DNA of 64,000 nt from Phytopseudomonas flavescens (GTDB lineage: Bacteria; Pseudomonadota; Gammaproteobacteria; Pseudomonadales; Pseudomonadaceae). The stretch lies in contig NZ_FNDG01000022.1 in the NCBI RefSeq assembly GCF_900100535.1, forward strand, positions 1 through 64,000, given 5' to 3'. Under the pieces are notes generated by a model, which saw nothing but the letters and a program-made list of their open reading frames with translations, did not search any database and was not told where the DNA came from. This document shows positions 17,549 to 28,174 of the stretch, in pieces. The first letter of the stretch is position 1; each line of letters opens with the position of its first letter. A program made the position numbers and the translations under genes.

Positions 17549-18490
17549 TCAGCGCTGGATCTCGCGGTTGCTGTCCAGCGTGTACGGCAGGTCCAGCAGG
17601 GCGAGCGGCAGACCTTCCGGCGTGCCCAGGTGGATATTGCCATCCTTCGCCGCATCCTCCTGCAGCACCGCCAGCAGCTCCACGCCGTTGGCGCTGGGCG
17701 CGGCCAGTACCACCTCGCCAACCGCGCTGCGGTGTACGGGAGAGAACAACTCGGTGCCAGGTTGGGGTGCCTGTTCGGCGCTCAGGCTCAGGCGATAGAG
17801 GCGCCGTTTGAGTTTGCCGAGGTATTGCATGCGGGCGACGATTTCCTGGCCGGTGTAACAGCCTTTCTTGAAACTGACGCCGCCGACTGCCTGCAGGTTG
17901 ATCATCTGTGGGATGAACAGCTCGCGGGTCGCGCCGGTGACCTGGCCGATACCGGCACGAACCTGCGCCAGCAGCCAGTCGTTGAGCGTAGCCTGGGGCA
18001 GTCGTTCGCTCAGCTGCAGGCGAAGGCTTTCGGCCTGCGCGATCGGCGCCCACAGTTCGGCGCGCCCATCGCTCAGGCGGATGGCCATCAGGCTTTCGGT
18101 AGTGGCGACGCTATCAACTTGGGCGTTGAGCTCGAGGCCGAGCGCCTGCAGCGCGTCTTCGCCTCCGCTGAGGCCAAAACGAACCCAGGCCTCGCTCTCG
18201 TCGCCGAGCTTGGCCTTGGAAAACACCACGTATTTCTGCAGATCAGCGAGCTGCGCCTCGAGCAGCTCGCGATCCATGGCCAGCAGGAAGCCTTCGGCCA
18301 CGCTGACGATGCGGAAGCTGGAAAGCATACGGCCCTTCGGCGTGCAGCGCGCGCCCAGGCTCGAACCGCTGCTGCCCAGGTAATTGATGTTGCAGGTGAT
18401 CTGGCCCTGCAGGAATTTCCCGGCATCCGGGCCGCGCACGGCGAGGATGCCCTCGTGGGTGAGTGGGCAGAAGAAAGCGCTATCGGCCAT
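17549..18490 (-). CDS. ygfZ: tRNA-modifying/Fe-S assembly folate-binding protein YgfZ
   Basis: GcvT-like tetrahydrofolate-binding protein of 313 residues that supports repair or maturation of certain Fe-S enzymes. It carries the YgfZ signature KGCYTGQEIVARM with the conserved Cys near residue 207, and an N-terminal VRGPDAGKFLQGQITC. It lies back-to-back with sdhE, as in many gammaproteobacteria, linking it to succinate dehydrogenase and Fe-S biology. Confidence 0.93.
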   Translation of the reverse strand: MADSAFFCPLTHEGILAVRGPDAGKFLQGQITCNINYLGSSGSSLGARCTPKGRMLSSFRIVSVAEGFLLAMDRELLEAQLADLQKYVVFSKAKLGDESEAWVRFGLSGGEDALQALGLELNAQVDSVATTESLMAIRLSDGRAELWAPIAQAESLRLQLSERLPQATLNDWLLAQVRAGIGQVTGATRELFIPQMINLQAVGGVSFKKGCYTGQEIVARMQYLGKLKRRLYRLSLSAEQAPQPGTELFSPVHRSAVGEVVLAAPSANGVELLAVLQEDAAKDGNIHLGTPEGLPLALLDLPYTLDSNREIQR

Positions 18491-18699
18491 GGTCGAGAGA
18501 GTCGCAGGCAGAGAATGAGGCTGCCATGATAAAAGCAGCGGCGAGCCTCAAGCTACAGGCATCGACGGGAAAAGACGCTGGCCGACGACAGGTCCCGGGG
18601 CGCTGGCGAGCCAAGCGGCTACGCTTGACTGCTGTAGGGGTCTGCCACGCAGGCGTGCAGCTCTTGTTATACTGCCGGCCTTTTTTCAGGAGCAGCCCA

Positions 18700-18954
18700 A
18701 TGGTCGACGCCATCGAACTCAACCGCCTCTTCTGGCACAGCCGGCGCGGGATGCTGGAGCTGGACGTGTTGCTGGTGCCCTTTGTGCGCGAGGTCTACGC
18801 GACCCTGAGCGAAGAGGATCGCGCTCGTTACCGCAAGCTGCTCGAGTGCGAGGATCAGGACATGTTCGGCTGGTTCATGCAGCGCGGCGAACCCGAGGAT
18901 GCGGATTTGCGCCACATCGTTCGTATGATTCTGGACCGTGTCCAGCCCCAGTAA
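18700..18954 (+). CDS. sdhE: Succinate dehydrogenase assembly factor SdhE
   Basis: An 84-residue DUF339 protein that promotes covalent FAD attachment to SdhA. The FAD-transfer motif region reads WHSRRGMLELDVLL, with the essential RG near residues 16-17. The ATG at 18700 follows CAGGAGCAG. The next gene starts 17 bp before its stop, so the two are translationally coupled. Confidence 0.95.
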   Translation: MVDAIELNRLFWHSRRGMLELDVLLVPFVREVYATLSEEDRARYRKLLECEDQDMFGWFMQRGEPEDADLRHIVRMILDRVQPQ

Positions 18955-19390
18955 GCGCTTCGAGTGTCAGTGGCAGCCGTCGCGGCGGCTGCTGGAGGTC
19001 TACCTGTGTGCCCAGGCTCTGGCCGTGCTGACGCTGCTGTTGGTCGATATCCCGCTCTGGGCAGGCGTCTTGGCGGCGGTGCTGCTCGCAGCCCATGCGG
19101 CCTGGGTGCTGCCGCTGCACGTACTGCAGAACCGTCCCGGTATCTTTCGCGGACTGCGCCATGATGACGAGGGCTGGCAGGTTCGCCGCGATGCAGATGA
19201 CTGGCAGCCTGTCACCCTGATGCCGGACAGCATCGCGCTGCCGTGGCTGGTCGTCGTGCGATTCCGCCTGCCAGGCCAGCAGCGCGTGCACAGTTTTTGC
19301 CTGCCAGCCGATAGCATGTCCCACGACGCCTATCGGCGTCTGCGGGTCCATCTGAAGTTCAGCCGTCAGCGTTGGCGGGTCGCAGAATAG
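18938..19390 (+). CDS. YgfX/CptA-like inner-membrane protein
   Basis: The 150-residue protein opens with FECQWQPSRRLLEVYLCA, followed by two membrane segments (about 22-36 and 40-57) and a soluble C-terminal part with LPWLVVVRFR and HDAYRRLRVHLKF. This is the YgfX family, encoded beside SdhE. In E. coli the pair was reported as a toxin-antitoxin pair (cptA/cptB), but SdhE is a flavinylation factor, so a toxin role here is doubtful. The GTG start lies inside sdhE. Its last 32 bp overlap the convergent nadB. Confidence 0.8.
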   Translation: MSSPSKRFECQWQPSRRLLEVYLCAQALAVLTLLLVDIPLWAGVLAAVLLAAHAAWVLPLHVLQNRPGIFRGLRHDDEGWQVRRDADDWQPVTLMPDSIALPWLVVVRFRLPGQQRVHSFCLPADSMSHDAYRRLRVHLKFSRQRWRVAE

Positions 19391-20975
19391 TGTCCTTAGC
19401 GTGGGACAGCAGGTCTGGATAGTCCAGTGTGTAATGCAGCCCCCGTGACTCCTTGCGCTCCATGGCAGAAAGGATCATCAGTTCGGCCACCTGGGCGAGA
19501 TTGCGCAGTTCGATCAGATCCCGACTGACCTTGTAGTTGCTGTAGAACTCGTCGATCTCGTCAAGTAGCAGGCGCACACGATGGTGTGCCCGCTGCAGGC
19601 GTTTGGTGGTCCGCACGATACCCACGTAGTCCCACATGAAACGTCGCAACTCGTCCCAGTTGTGGGCGATGATCACGTCCTCATCCGAGTCGGTGACCTG
19701 GCTGGCATCCCAGGACGGCAGTTCGGTAGGCATCTGCACCCGGTCCAGATTGGCAACGATGTCGGCGGCCGCCGAACGCGCGTAGACGAAGCACTCGAGC
19801 AGCGAGTTGCTGGCCATGCGATTGGCGCCGTGCAGGCCGGTGAAGCTGGTTTCGCCGATAGCATAGAGGCCGGGTACGTCGCTGCGCCCGGCCTGATCGA
19901 CGAGCACACCGCCGCATGTGTAGTGCGCTGCGGGTACCACGGGAATCGCCTGTCGAGTGATGTCGATACCGAATTCCAGGCAACGCCGATGAACCGTCGG
20001 AAAGTGGCTTTTGACGAACTCCGCGGGTTTGTGGCTGATGTCCAGGTAGACGCAGTCGATGCCCAGACGCTTCATCTCGTGGTCGATGGCGCGGGCGACG
20101 ATATCCCGCGGTGCCAGTTCCTCGCGTGGGTCGAAGCGTGGCATGAAGCGCTCGCCGTTGGGCAGGCGCAGCAGGGCGCCCTCGCCACGCAGGGCTTCGG
20201 TGACCAGAAAGCTCTTGGCCTGGGGATGATACAGGCAGGTCGGGTGGAACTGGTTGAACTCCAGATTGCCGACCCGGCAACCGGCGCGCCAGGCCATGGC
20301 AATGCCGTCACCGCAGGCGCCGTCTGGGTTGCTGGTATAGAGGTAGACCTTGGCGGCACCACCCGTGGCGAGAATCACGAAGCGGGCATGATGGGTGTCG
20401 ACCTCACCGCTGCGCCGATCCAGCACATAGGCGCCCAGGCAGCGCTGCCCCTCACGGCCGAGTTTGCGCTCGGTGATCAGATCCACGGCGACACGCTGTT
20501 CCAGCAGCTCGACATTAGGGCGCTGGCGCGTGCGTTCGAGCAGGGTATTGAAGATCGCTGCGCCGGTCGCGTCGGCGGCGTGGATGATCCGCCGATGGCT
20601 GTGGCCGCCCTCGCGGGTCAGGTGGAACTCGAAGCCGCCATCTTCGCGATCATGTTCTTCGTCGCGCGTGAAAGGCACTCCCTGGTCGATCAACCACTCG
20701 ATGGCCTCGCGACTGTGTTCCACAGTGAAGCGCACGGCGTCTTCACGGCACAGGCCGCCGCCTGCGTTGAGGGTGTCGTCCACGTGGGAGTCGACCGTGT
20801 CGCTGTCATCCAGTACCGCTGCCACGCCACCTTGGGCCCAGTACGTCGACCCATTGGCCAGCTCGCCCTTGCTCAGCACCGCGATGCTCAGCTGTTCGGG
20901 AAGCGTCAGCGCCAGGGTAAGGCCAGCCGCACCACTGCCGATAACCAGGACATCGTGCTGGAAATGTTGGCTCAT
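19359..20975 (-). CDS. nadB: L-aspartate oxidase
   Basis: Flavoenzyme of 538 residues that turns aspartate into iminoaspartate, the first step of de novo NAD synthesis. It has the N-terminal FAD motif VIGSGAAGLTLAL, the region TYWAQGGVAAVLDDSD, the active-site area GEGALLRLPNG and the late flavin motif HGANRMASNSLLECFVYAR. The ATG at 20975 gives MSQHFQHDVLVIGS; earlier in-frame starts add unrelated residues. It is divergent from algU. Its 3' end overlaps ygfX by 32 bp. Confidence 0.96.
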   Translation of the reverse strand: MSQHFQHDVLVIGSGAAGLTLALTLPEQLSIAVLSKGELANGSTYWAQGGVAAVLDDSDTVDSHVDDTLNAGGGLCREDAVRFTVEHSREAIEWLIDQGVPFTRDEEHDREDGGFEFHLTREGGHSHRRIIHAADATGAAIFNTLLERTRQRPNVELLEQRVAVDLITERKLGREGQRCLGAYVLDRRSGEVDTHHARFVILATGGAAKVYLYTSNPDGACGDGIAMAWRAGCRVGNLEFNQFHPTCLYHPQAKSFLVTEALRGEGALLRLPNGERFMPRFDPREELAPRDIVARAIDHEMKRLGIDCVYLDISHKPAEFVKSHFPTVHRRCLEFGIDITRQAIPVVPAAHYTCGGVLVDQAGRSDVPGLYAIGETSFTGLHGANRMASNSLLECFVYARSAAADIVANLDRVQMPTELPSWDASQVTDSDEDVIIAHNWDELRRFMWDYVGIVRTTKRLQRAHHRVRLLLDEIDEFYSNYKVSRDLIELRNLAQVAELMILSAMERKESRGLHYTLDYPDLLSHAKDTILRPANADG

Positions 20976-21154
20976 TATTCGCGTCATCCGCTTAGGGCAT
21001 CCCACTAGTATATAGAGGGGGGCAGCGGCACAATAGCCGGCCCATTGGGTTGCCTTGGGCAGAAGGTGTATTCTGGATGGCTGGCGATGTGCCTGCTCAG
21101 CTTGTTGACGTAAAATGCTGGCTGGAGCTTCATATGCTCCTCTATGGCCCTGAT

Positions 21155-21180
21155 GAACTTTTTTAGTAGTCAAGGTTCTA
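21155..21180 (+). promoter_or_regulatory. AlgU (sigma-22)-type promoter, distal
   Basis: GAACTT at 21155-21160, a 16-base spacer, then TCTA at 21177-21180. The AlgU/RpoE consensus is GAACTT-N16/17-TCTGA. It lies about 270 bp before the algU start in the nadB-algU gap. Confidence 0.65.
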
Positions 21181-21361
21181 TAGCGGAGTCGCCCCGGAGA
21201 GGGATTATGTCTGGTGGTTCGGACGGATGAAGGCCGCTTTGGCGTGATTCGTTTCGGCAGATCAGGTGATCTAAGACTATTTACGCAGTAGGGATATACG
21301 CCTGCTGCGTTGTTTCGTGCAAAACCAAAAATGTTTTGCGGGAAGCTTGTTCGGAGGGGGA

Positions 21362-21387
21362 GAACTTTTGCGCATGGCTCGAGTCTA
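21362..21387 (+). promoter_or_regulatory. AlgU (sigma-22)-type promoter, proximal
   Basis: GAACTT at 21362-21367, a 16-base spacer, then TCTA at 21384-21387, about 60 bp before the algU start. A second, identically spaced element lies 207 bp upstream. Autoregulation of algU through such promoters is established in P. aeruginosa. Confidence 0.72.
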
Positions 21388-21447
21388 TTTTTGCAGATCG
21401 ATCCTCTGGCAGACGCTGATCTCCTACGAGCTCAACGAGGAGTATTC

Positions 21448-22029
21448 ATGCTAACCCAGGAAGAGGATCAGCAGCTGGTCGAGCGCGTTCAGCGTGGTGA
21501 CAAGCGGGCTTTTGATCTGTTGGTGCTGAAGTACCAGCACAAGATTCTCGGGTTGATCGTGCGGTTTGTGCACGACACCCATGAAGCTCAGGATGTGGCG
21601 CAGGAAGCTTTTGTAAAAGCTTACCGGGCGCTGGGAAACTTTCGCGGAGACAGTGCGTTCTATACATGGCTGTACCGCATCGCCATCAACACGGCGAAAA
21701 ATCATCTGGTGTCTCGCGGTCGGCGGCCACCGGATAACGATGTAAGCGCAGAAGATGCGGAGTTCTACGACGGCGATCATGCCCTCAAGGACATCGAATC
21801 TCCCGAGCGTGCGTTGTTGAGGGATGAAATCGAAGCGACCGTGCATCGGAGCATCCAGCAACTGCCAGAAGATTTACGAACGGCGCTAACGTTACGTGAA
21901 TTTGATGGTCTGAGTTACGAAGACATTGCGAGCGTCATGCAATGTCCAGTTGGCACCGTGCGTTCGCGAATCTTTCGGGCGCGTGAAGCCATCGACAAGT
22001 CCCTGCAACCGCTGTTGCAGGAAGCCTGA
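21448..22029 (+). CDS. algU: RNA polymerase sigma factor AlgU (RpoE/sigma-22)
   Basis: The 193-residue ECF sigma factor opens with MLTQEEDQQLVERVQRGDKRAFDLLV. Region 2 includes DTHEAQDVAQEAFVKAYRAL and FYTWLYRIAINTAKN. Region 4 includes LPEDLRTALTLREFDGLSYEDIA and GTVRSRIFRAREAI. It directs envelope-stress and alginate genes and is held inactive by MucA. The ATG at 21448 follows AACGAGGAG. It heads the algU-mucA-mucB-mucD run. Confidence 0.98.
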   Translation: MLTQEEDQQLVERVQRGDKRAFDLLVLKYQHKILGLIVRFVHDTHEAQDVAQEAFVKAYRALGNFRGDSAFYTWLYRIAINTAKNHLVSRGRRPPDNDVSAEDAEFYDGDHALKDIESPERALLRDEIEATVHRSIQQLPEDLRTALTLREFDGLSYEDIASVMQCPVGTVRSRIFRAREAIDKSLQPLLQEA

Positions 22030-22060
22030 GACAGCGGCGACAGCCAAGAGAGGAACCGCT

Positions 22061-22657
22061 ATGAGTCGTGAAGCCCTGCAGGAATCGCTGTCCGCGGTGA
22101 TGGATAACGAAGCGGATGAACTTGAACTTCGGCGTGTGCTCGGTGCGAGCAACGATGCCGAGTTGCGCGCCACCTGGTCACGTTACCAGGTCGCTCGTGC
22201 CGTCATGCACAAGGATCTGCTTGTGCCGCGGCTGGACATCGCCGCAGCCGTTTCCGCTGCCCTGGAAAACGATGCCACGCCAGTGGCGCAGGAACAGCAA
22301 AAAGTGGTGCGTGGCCCATGGCGCAGCCTCGGACGCGTAGCCGTTGCAGCTACCGTAACCGTTGCCGTGCTGGCTGGCGTACGTTTCTACAATCAGGATG
22401 ACGTTGCTGGAGCCCAGTTGGCGCAACAGCAAGCTCAGCCTTCCATTGCTCTTCCGCAGGCTCAGGGGCCAGCCATTCTGGCTGGTTTCAAGACCTCGGA
22501 CGAACAGCCGAGCGTAGAGACCGTGTCTGCAGAAGGTGAGGGTTGGCACGAGCAGCGTCTGCCTGAATACTTGCGTCAGCACGCCCAGCAGTCCGCTCCC
22601 GGCAGCAACGAGAACGCACTGCCGTTCGCTCGATCCGCGAGTGTAGAAGAGCGTTAA
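22061..22657 (+). CDS. mucA: Anti-sigma factor MucA
   Basis: Single-pass inner-membrane protein of 198 residues. The cytoplasmic part (MSREALQESLSAVMDNEADELELRR) binds AlgU. The membrane helix is about 91-108 (GRVAVAATVTVAVLAGVRF). The periplasmic part, LPEYLRQHAQQSA, is the region bound by MucB. The frame is intact to the normal C-terminus, so nothing suggests a mucoid-type truncation. An AGAGAGGAA box precedes the start. Confidence 0.97.
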   Translation: MSREALQESLSAVMDNEADELELRRVLGASNDAELRATWSRYQVARAVMHKDLLVPRLDIAAAVSAALENDATPVAQEQQKVVRGPWRSLGRVAVAATVTVAVLAGVRFYNQDDVAGAQLAQQQAQPSIALPQAQGPAILAGFKTSDEQPSVETVSAEGEGWHEQRLPEYLRQHAQQSAPGSNENALPFARSASVEER

Positions 22658-22668
22658 GAAGCACGCAT

Positions 22669-23625
22669 ATGCGCTTCGTTTTCGCTACTTCTCTGGTGCT
22701 CGGCAGCTTCTTGGCAATCCCTCCCGCCATGGCTGCCGATGCTCAGAGCTGGTTGCAAAGGCTTAACAAGGCCGAAAGCAGCCAAAGCTTTCAGGGCACC
22801 TTCGTTTACGAACGCAACGGCACTCTCTCAACCCATAGCATCTGGCGTCAGGTCGAGCCGGGTGGAGGCGTGCGCGAGCGGCTATTGCAACTCGATGGTG
22901 CCCCTGAGGAAGTGCTTCGGGTTAATGGCCAGACGCAGTGCGCCAGCGGCTCTTCATCCGCAGAGTTGGTCGATGATCAGGCCTGGCCGAGCCATGACCT
23001 GAACACCGAACAGCTGGGTGAGTGGTACGAAATGCGAGTGACTGGTGAATCACGTGTTGCGGGGCGTCCTGCGGTGGTTCTCGGATTATTGCCGCGTGAT
23101 CAGTACCGATATGGCGTGGAGCTGTATCTGGATCGTGAAACGGGTCTGTCCCTGAAGTCGTTGCTGGTCAGCGATAAGGGTGTGTTGCTCGAGCGCTTCC
23201 AGTTCACCCAGCTCGATACCGCGCAAGCGCAACCCGCCAAAGTGCTACAGCCGTCAGCTGATTGCGCACCTGTACGCCTCGTCAAAGCCGACAAGAAGCG
23301 GCCAGAACTCTGGCGCTCCGACTGGGTACCGCCTGGTTTCAGCCTCAGTGCTGTCACCCAGCGTCGAAGCCCCGCCTCCACAGATAATGTCGACTGCCTG
23401 ATCTACGATGACGGGCTGGCGCGTTTTTCCGTGTTCCTCGAACCTTTGCATGACGCCACAGTCGCTGATGCACGTAGCCAACTGGGCCCAACCGTGGCCG
23501 TTTCGCGACGCCTGACAACAGATGATGGAGATGTCATGGTTACGGTCGTGGGAGAAATTCCGCTTGGAACGGCGGAGCGCGTCGCCATGTCGATGCGCGC
23601 CAGCGATGTGCATGCAACGCCATAA
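22669..23625 (+). CDS. mucB: Periplasmic negative regulator MucB (RseB-like)
   Basis: The 318-residue protein has a signal peptide (to PPAMAA) and the MucB/RseB two-domain layout: a large LolA-like domain beginning WLQRLNKAESSQSFQGTFVY, and a smaller C-terminal domain (WVPPGFSLSAVTQRR onward). It protects the periplasmic part of MucA from AlgW cleavage. It starts 11 bp after mucA. Confidence 0.96.
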   Translation: MRFVFATSLVLGSFLAIPPAMAADAQSWLQRLNKAESSQSFQGTFVYERNGTLSTHSIWRQVEPGGGVRERLLQLDGAPEEVLRVNGQTQCASGSSSAELVDDQAWPSHDLNTEQLGEWYEMRVTGESRVAGRPAVVLGLLPRDQYRYGVELYLDRETGLSLKSLLVSDKGVLLERFQFTQLDTAQAQPAKVLQPSADCAPVRLVKADKKRPELWRSDWVPPGFSLSAVTQRRSPASTDNVDCLIYDDGLARFSVFLEPLHDATVADARSQLGPTVAVSRRLTTDDGDVMVTVVGEIPLGTAERVAMSMRASDVHATP

Positions 23626-23731
23626 GGGTCGACGATAACGATCAAGGTCGATGGTGCCGCCGTATCGTCATGTTCTGTTTTACCGATGGCCCCGCAGGGG
23701 CTCGTTTGTTCTGGATGGGGAAGAATCTGTA

Positions 23732-25171
23732 ATGTCGATGCCTAGCCTGAAAAACTATGCTGCCGCGTTGTTCGCGGCGTTCATGATGGGCCAGTCCGTT
23801 GCTGCGCATGCGCAGTTGCCGGACTTCACGCCACTCGTCGAAGCCGCTTCGCCTGCAGTGGTCAATATCAGTACCCGGCAGAAAGTGCCGAATGCCGTTG
23901 CCGGCAATGGTGGCTTGTCCGTTCCGGATCTGGAAGGCCTGCCGCCGATGTTTCGCGAGTTCTTCGAGCGCAGCATCCCCCAGCAGCCGCGTGCGCCAGG
24001 CGGCGGCGGTCGCCAGCGTGAGGCGCAGTCACTGGGCTCGGGCTTCATCATTTCCAAGGATGGCTACATCCTGACCAACAATCATGTGGTCGCCGATGCC
24101 GATGAAATCATCGTGCGTCTGTCCGACCGCAGTGAGCTGGAAGCCAAGCTGATAGGTACCGACCCGCGCAGCGACGTCGCTCTGCTCAAGGTGGAGGCCA
24201 GCGATCTGCCTACGGTCAAGCTTGGTAACTCCGACAGTCTCAAGGTCGGTGAGTGGGTGCTGGCCATCGGTTCTCCCTTCGGCTTCGATCATTCGGTGAC
24301 CGCCGGTATCGTCAGTGCCAAGGGTCGCAGCCTGCCGAACGAGAGCTATGTGCCGTTCATTCAGACCGACGTGGCGATCAATCCCGGCAATTCGGGTGGC
24401 CCGCTGTTCAATCTGGATGGCGAAGTGGTGGGTATCAACTCGCAGATATTTACCCGCTCAGGTGGCTTCATGGGGCTGTCCTTCGCCATTCCGATGAGTG
24501 TGGCGATGGATGTGGCCGACCAGCTGAAGGCCAGTGGCAAGGTCAGTCGCGGCTGGCTGGGGGTGGTCATCCAGGAAGTGAACAAGGATCTCGCCGAGTC
24601 TTTCGGTCTGGAGAAACCGGCCGGTGCGCTGGTCGCCCAAGTGCTCGAAGACGGTCCGGCGGCCAAGGGCGGATTGCAGGTGGGTGATGTGATCCTCAGT
24701 CTCGATGGCAAACCGATCATCATGTCCGCCGATCTCCCCCACCTGGTTGGTGCCTTGAAGCCGGGCACCAAGGCCAATCTGGAAATCGTTCGCGAAGGCG
24801 CCCGCAAGACGCTGAAAATGGCCGTGGGTACCATGCCAGCCGATGATGGCGACGAAGCGACCGAAAGCGCTACGCCTGGTGTGGAGCGCAGCAGCAACCG
24901 CCTTGGCGTGAGTGTCGCCGAGTTGACTGATGAGCAGAAAAAAGCCCTGGATCTGAAGGGGGGTGTGGTCATTCGTGAAGTGCAAGACGGCCCGGCCGCG
25001 TTGATCGGTCTGCGTCCTGGCGACGTGATCACGCACCTGAACAACCAGGCTATCGGTTCGGCGAAGAACTTCACCGAAGTCGCCCAGTCGCTGCCGAAGA
25101 ATCGTTCTGTTTCCATGCGCGTGCTGCGCCAGGGCCGAGCCAGCTTCATCACCTTCAAGCTGGCCGAGTAG
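23732..25171 (+). CDS. mucD: Periplasmic serine protease MucD (DegP/HtrA family)
   Basis: Quality-control protease of 479 residues with a signal peptide (to AAHAQ). The catalytic triad is His118 (NNHVVAD), Asp148 (DPRSDVALL) and Ser221 (NPGNSGGPL). Two PDZ domains follow (about 270-360 and 395-475). It damps AlgU activation. The ATG at 23732 places the signal peptide correctly; GGGGAAGAA is the likely ribosome-binding site. It follows mucB by 106 bp with no mucC gene in between. Confidence 0.96.
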   Translation: MSMPSLKNYAAALFAAFMMGQSVAAHAQLPDFTPLVEAASPAVVNISTRQKVPNAVAGNGGLSVPDLEGLPPMFREFFERSIPQQPRAPGGGGRQREAQSLGSGFIISKDGYILTNNHVVADADEIIVRLSDRSELEAKLIGTDPRSDVALLKVEASDLPTVKLGNSDSLKVGEWVLAIGSPFGFDHSVTAGIVSAKGRSLPNESYVPFIQTDVAINPGNSGGPLFNLDGEVVGINSQIFTRSGGFMGLSFAIPMSVAMDVADQLKASGKVSRGWLGVVIQEVNKDLAESFGLEKPAGALVAQVLEDGPAAKGGLQVGDVILSLDGKPIIMSADLPHLVGALKPGTKANLEIVREGARKTLKMAVGTMPADDGDEATESATPGVERSSNRLGVSVAELTDEQKKALDLKGGVVIREVQDGPAALIGLRPGDVITHLNNQAIGSAKNFTEVAQSLPKNRSVSMRVLRQGRASFITFKLAE

Positions 25172-25216
25172 GTTTGGCTGAATAAGCCCGGCTGAGCAAC
25201 TGCTCTGTTTGCTGGT

Positions 25217-25250
25217 GGAAAAGGGGTGATGAAAGTCACCCCTTTTCCGT
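25217..25250 (+). terminator. Rho-independent-type terminator after mucD
   Basis: GGAAAAGGGGTGA (25217-25229) pairs perfectly with TCACCCCTTTTCC (25236-25248) around a 6-base loop, 45 bp past the mucD stop. The T-rich part lies within the 3' arm. Confidence 0.72.
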
Positions 25251-25407
25251 ATCTGCCGGCATGGATTTTTTGTTTTCGCGAGTGCTCACGAGTTGAAATA
25301 GCGCCCCCATGCGGACGTCCCGACGTGACGTGGAGGCAGGCACTCGGTTAAACTTCGCGGCTATTTTCGGCGGGCAGTCGCCTGCGGCCTTTTTCGAGTG
25401 TTGTCCT

Positions 25408-27207
<1,800 letters not shown>

Positions 27208-27212
27208 GGCCT

Positions 27213-28067
27213 ATGTCATTCAATTTCCCGCTGTTGCTGGTCATCGCCGTCGCCGTGTGCGGAGCCCTGGCCCTGTTCGATCTGGTGTTCCTGGCGCCCC
27301 GGCGTCGTGCGGCGATCGCCAGTTACCAGGGCAAGGTCGAGCAGGCCGACGAGGCAGTGGTCGAGAAGCTCAACAAGGAGCCCTTGCTGGTCGAATACGG
27401 CAAGTCGTTCTTTCCGGTACTGGCCATCGTGCTGGTGCTGCGTTCCTTTCTGGTCGAGCCGTTTCAGATCCCGTCCGGCTCGATGATTCCGACCCTCGAG
27501 GTCGGCGATTTCATCCTGGTCAACAAGTTCGCCTACGGCATTCGCCTGCCGGTGCTGGACAGCAAGGTGATCGAGGTGGGCGACCCGCAGCGGGGCGACG
27601 TCATGGTGTTCCGTTACCCGAGCGACCCCAACGTCAACTACATCAAACGGGTGGTCGGGTTACCGGGCGACCACGTGCGCTACAGCAGCGACAAGCGTCT
27701 GTTCGTCAATGACGCCCCCGTCGCCGAACAGCTGATTGGCGAAGAGCCGGGCAGCCTCGGCAGCGCCACGCTGTACAGCGAGCATCTGGGGGAAGTGGAA
27801 CACCGCATCCGCAAGGAAATGAGTCGCTACCGCGCAGAGCCCGGCAAGGAGTGGACCATTCCGGCAGGCCATTACTTCATGATGGGCGACAACCGCGACA
27901 ACTCCAATGACAGCCGCTACTGGAACGATCCGAACATTCCCAAGGACGTTCTTGGCATGGTTCCAGACCGCAATATCGTCGGCAAGGCGTTCGCCATCTG
28001 GATGAGCTGGCCAGATCCGAAGTTCAAGAGCCTGCCGAACTTCTCCCGGGTCGGCCTCATTCACTGA
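27213..28067 (+). CDS. lepB: Signal peptidase I
   Basis: Inner-membrane serine protease of 284 residues that removes signal peptides. It has two N-terminal membrane segments (about 4-22 and 68-84). The catalytic dyad is Ser90 (SGSMIPTL) and Lys145 (YIKRVVGLPGD). The box E segment is GDNRDNSNDSRYWN. It is coupled to lepA and followed by a DUF4845 gene and rnc. Confidence 0.97.
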   Translation: MSFNFPLLLVIAVAVCGALALFDLVFLAPRRRAAIASYQGKVEQADEAVVEKLNKEPLLVEYGKSFFPVLAIVLVLRSFLVEPFQIPSGSMIPTLEVGDFILVNKFAYGIRLPVLDSKVIEVGDPQRGDVMVFRYPSDPNVNYIKRVVGLPGDHVRYSSDKRLFVNDAPVAEQLIGEEPGSLGSATLYSEHLGEVEHRIRKEMSRYRAEPGKEWTIPAGHYFMMGDNRDNSNDSRYWNDPNIPKDVLGMVPDRNIVGKAFAIWMSWPDPKFKSLPNFSRVGLIH

Positions 28068-28174
28068 TCGGATGAAAATTTGCGGCGCCGTTCAATACGA
28101 CGCCGCTAGCTATCTATAGTCTTCTCGTGTGCTCGATACGCATGACGGCAACTATCTGGATATTGGGGAAAGAC

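Noticed and set aside
18700..19390. Toxin-antitoxin system (CptAB) for sdhE-ygfX
   Set aside because: SdhE carries the RG motif of the flavinylation factor and the pair is a housekeeping locus; a toxin function is not supported by anything seen here.
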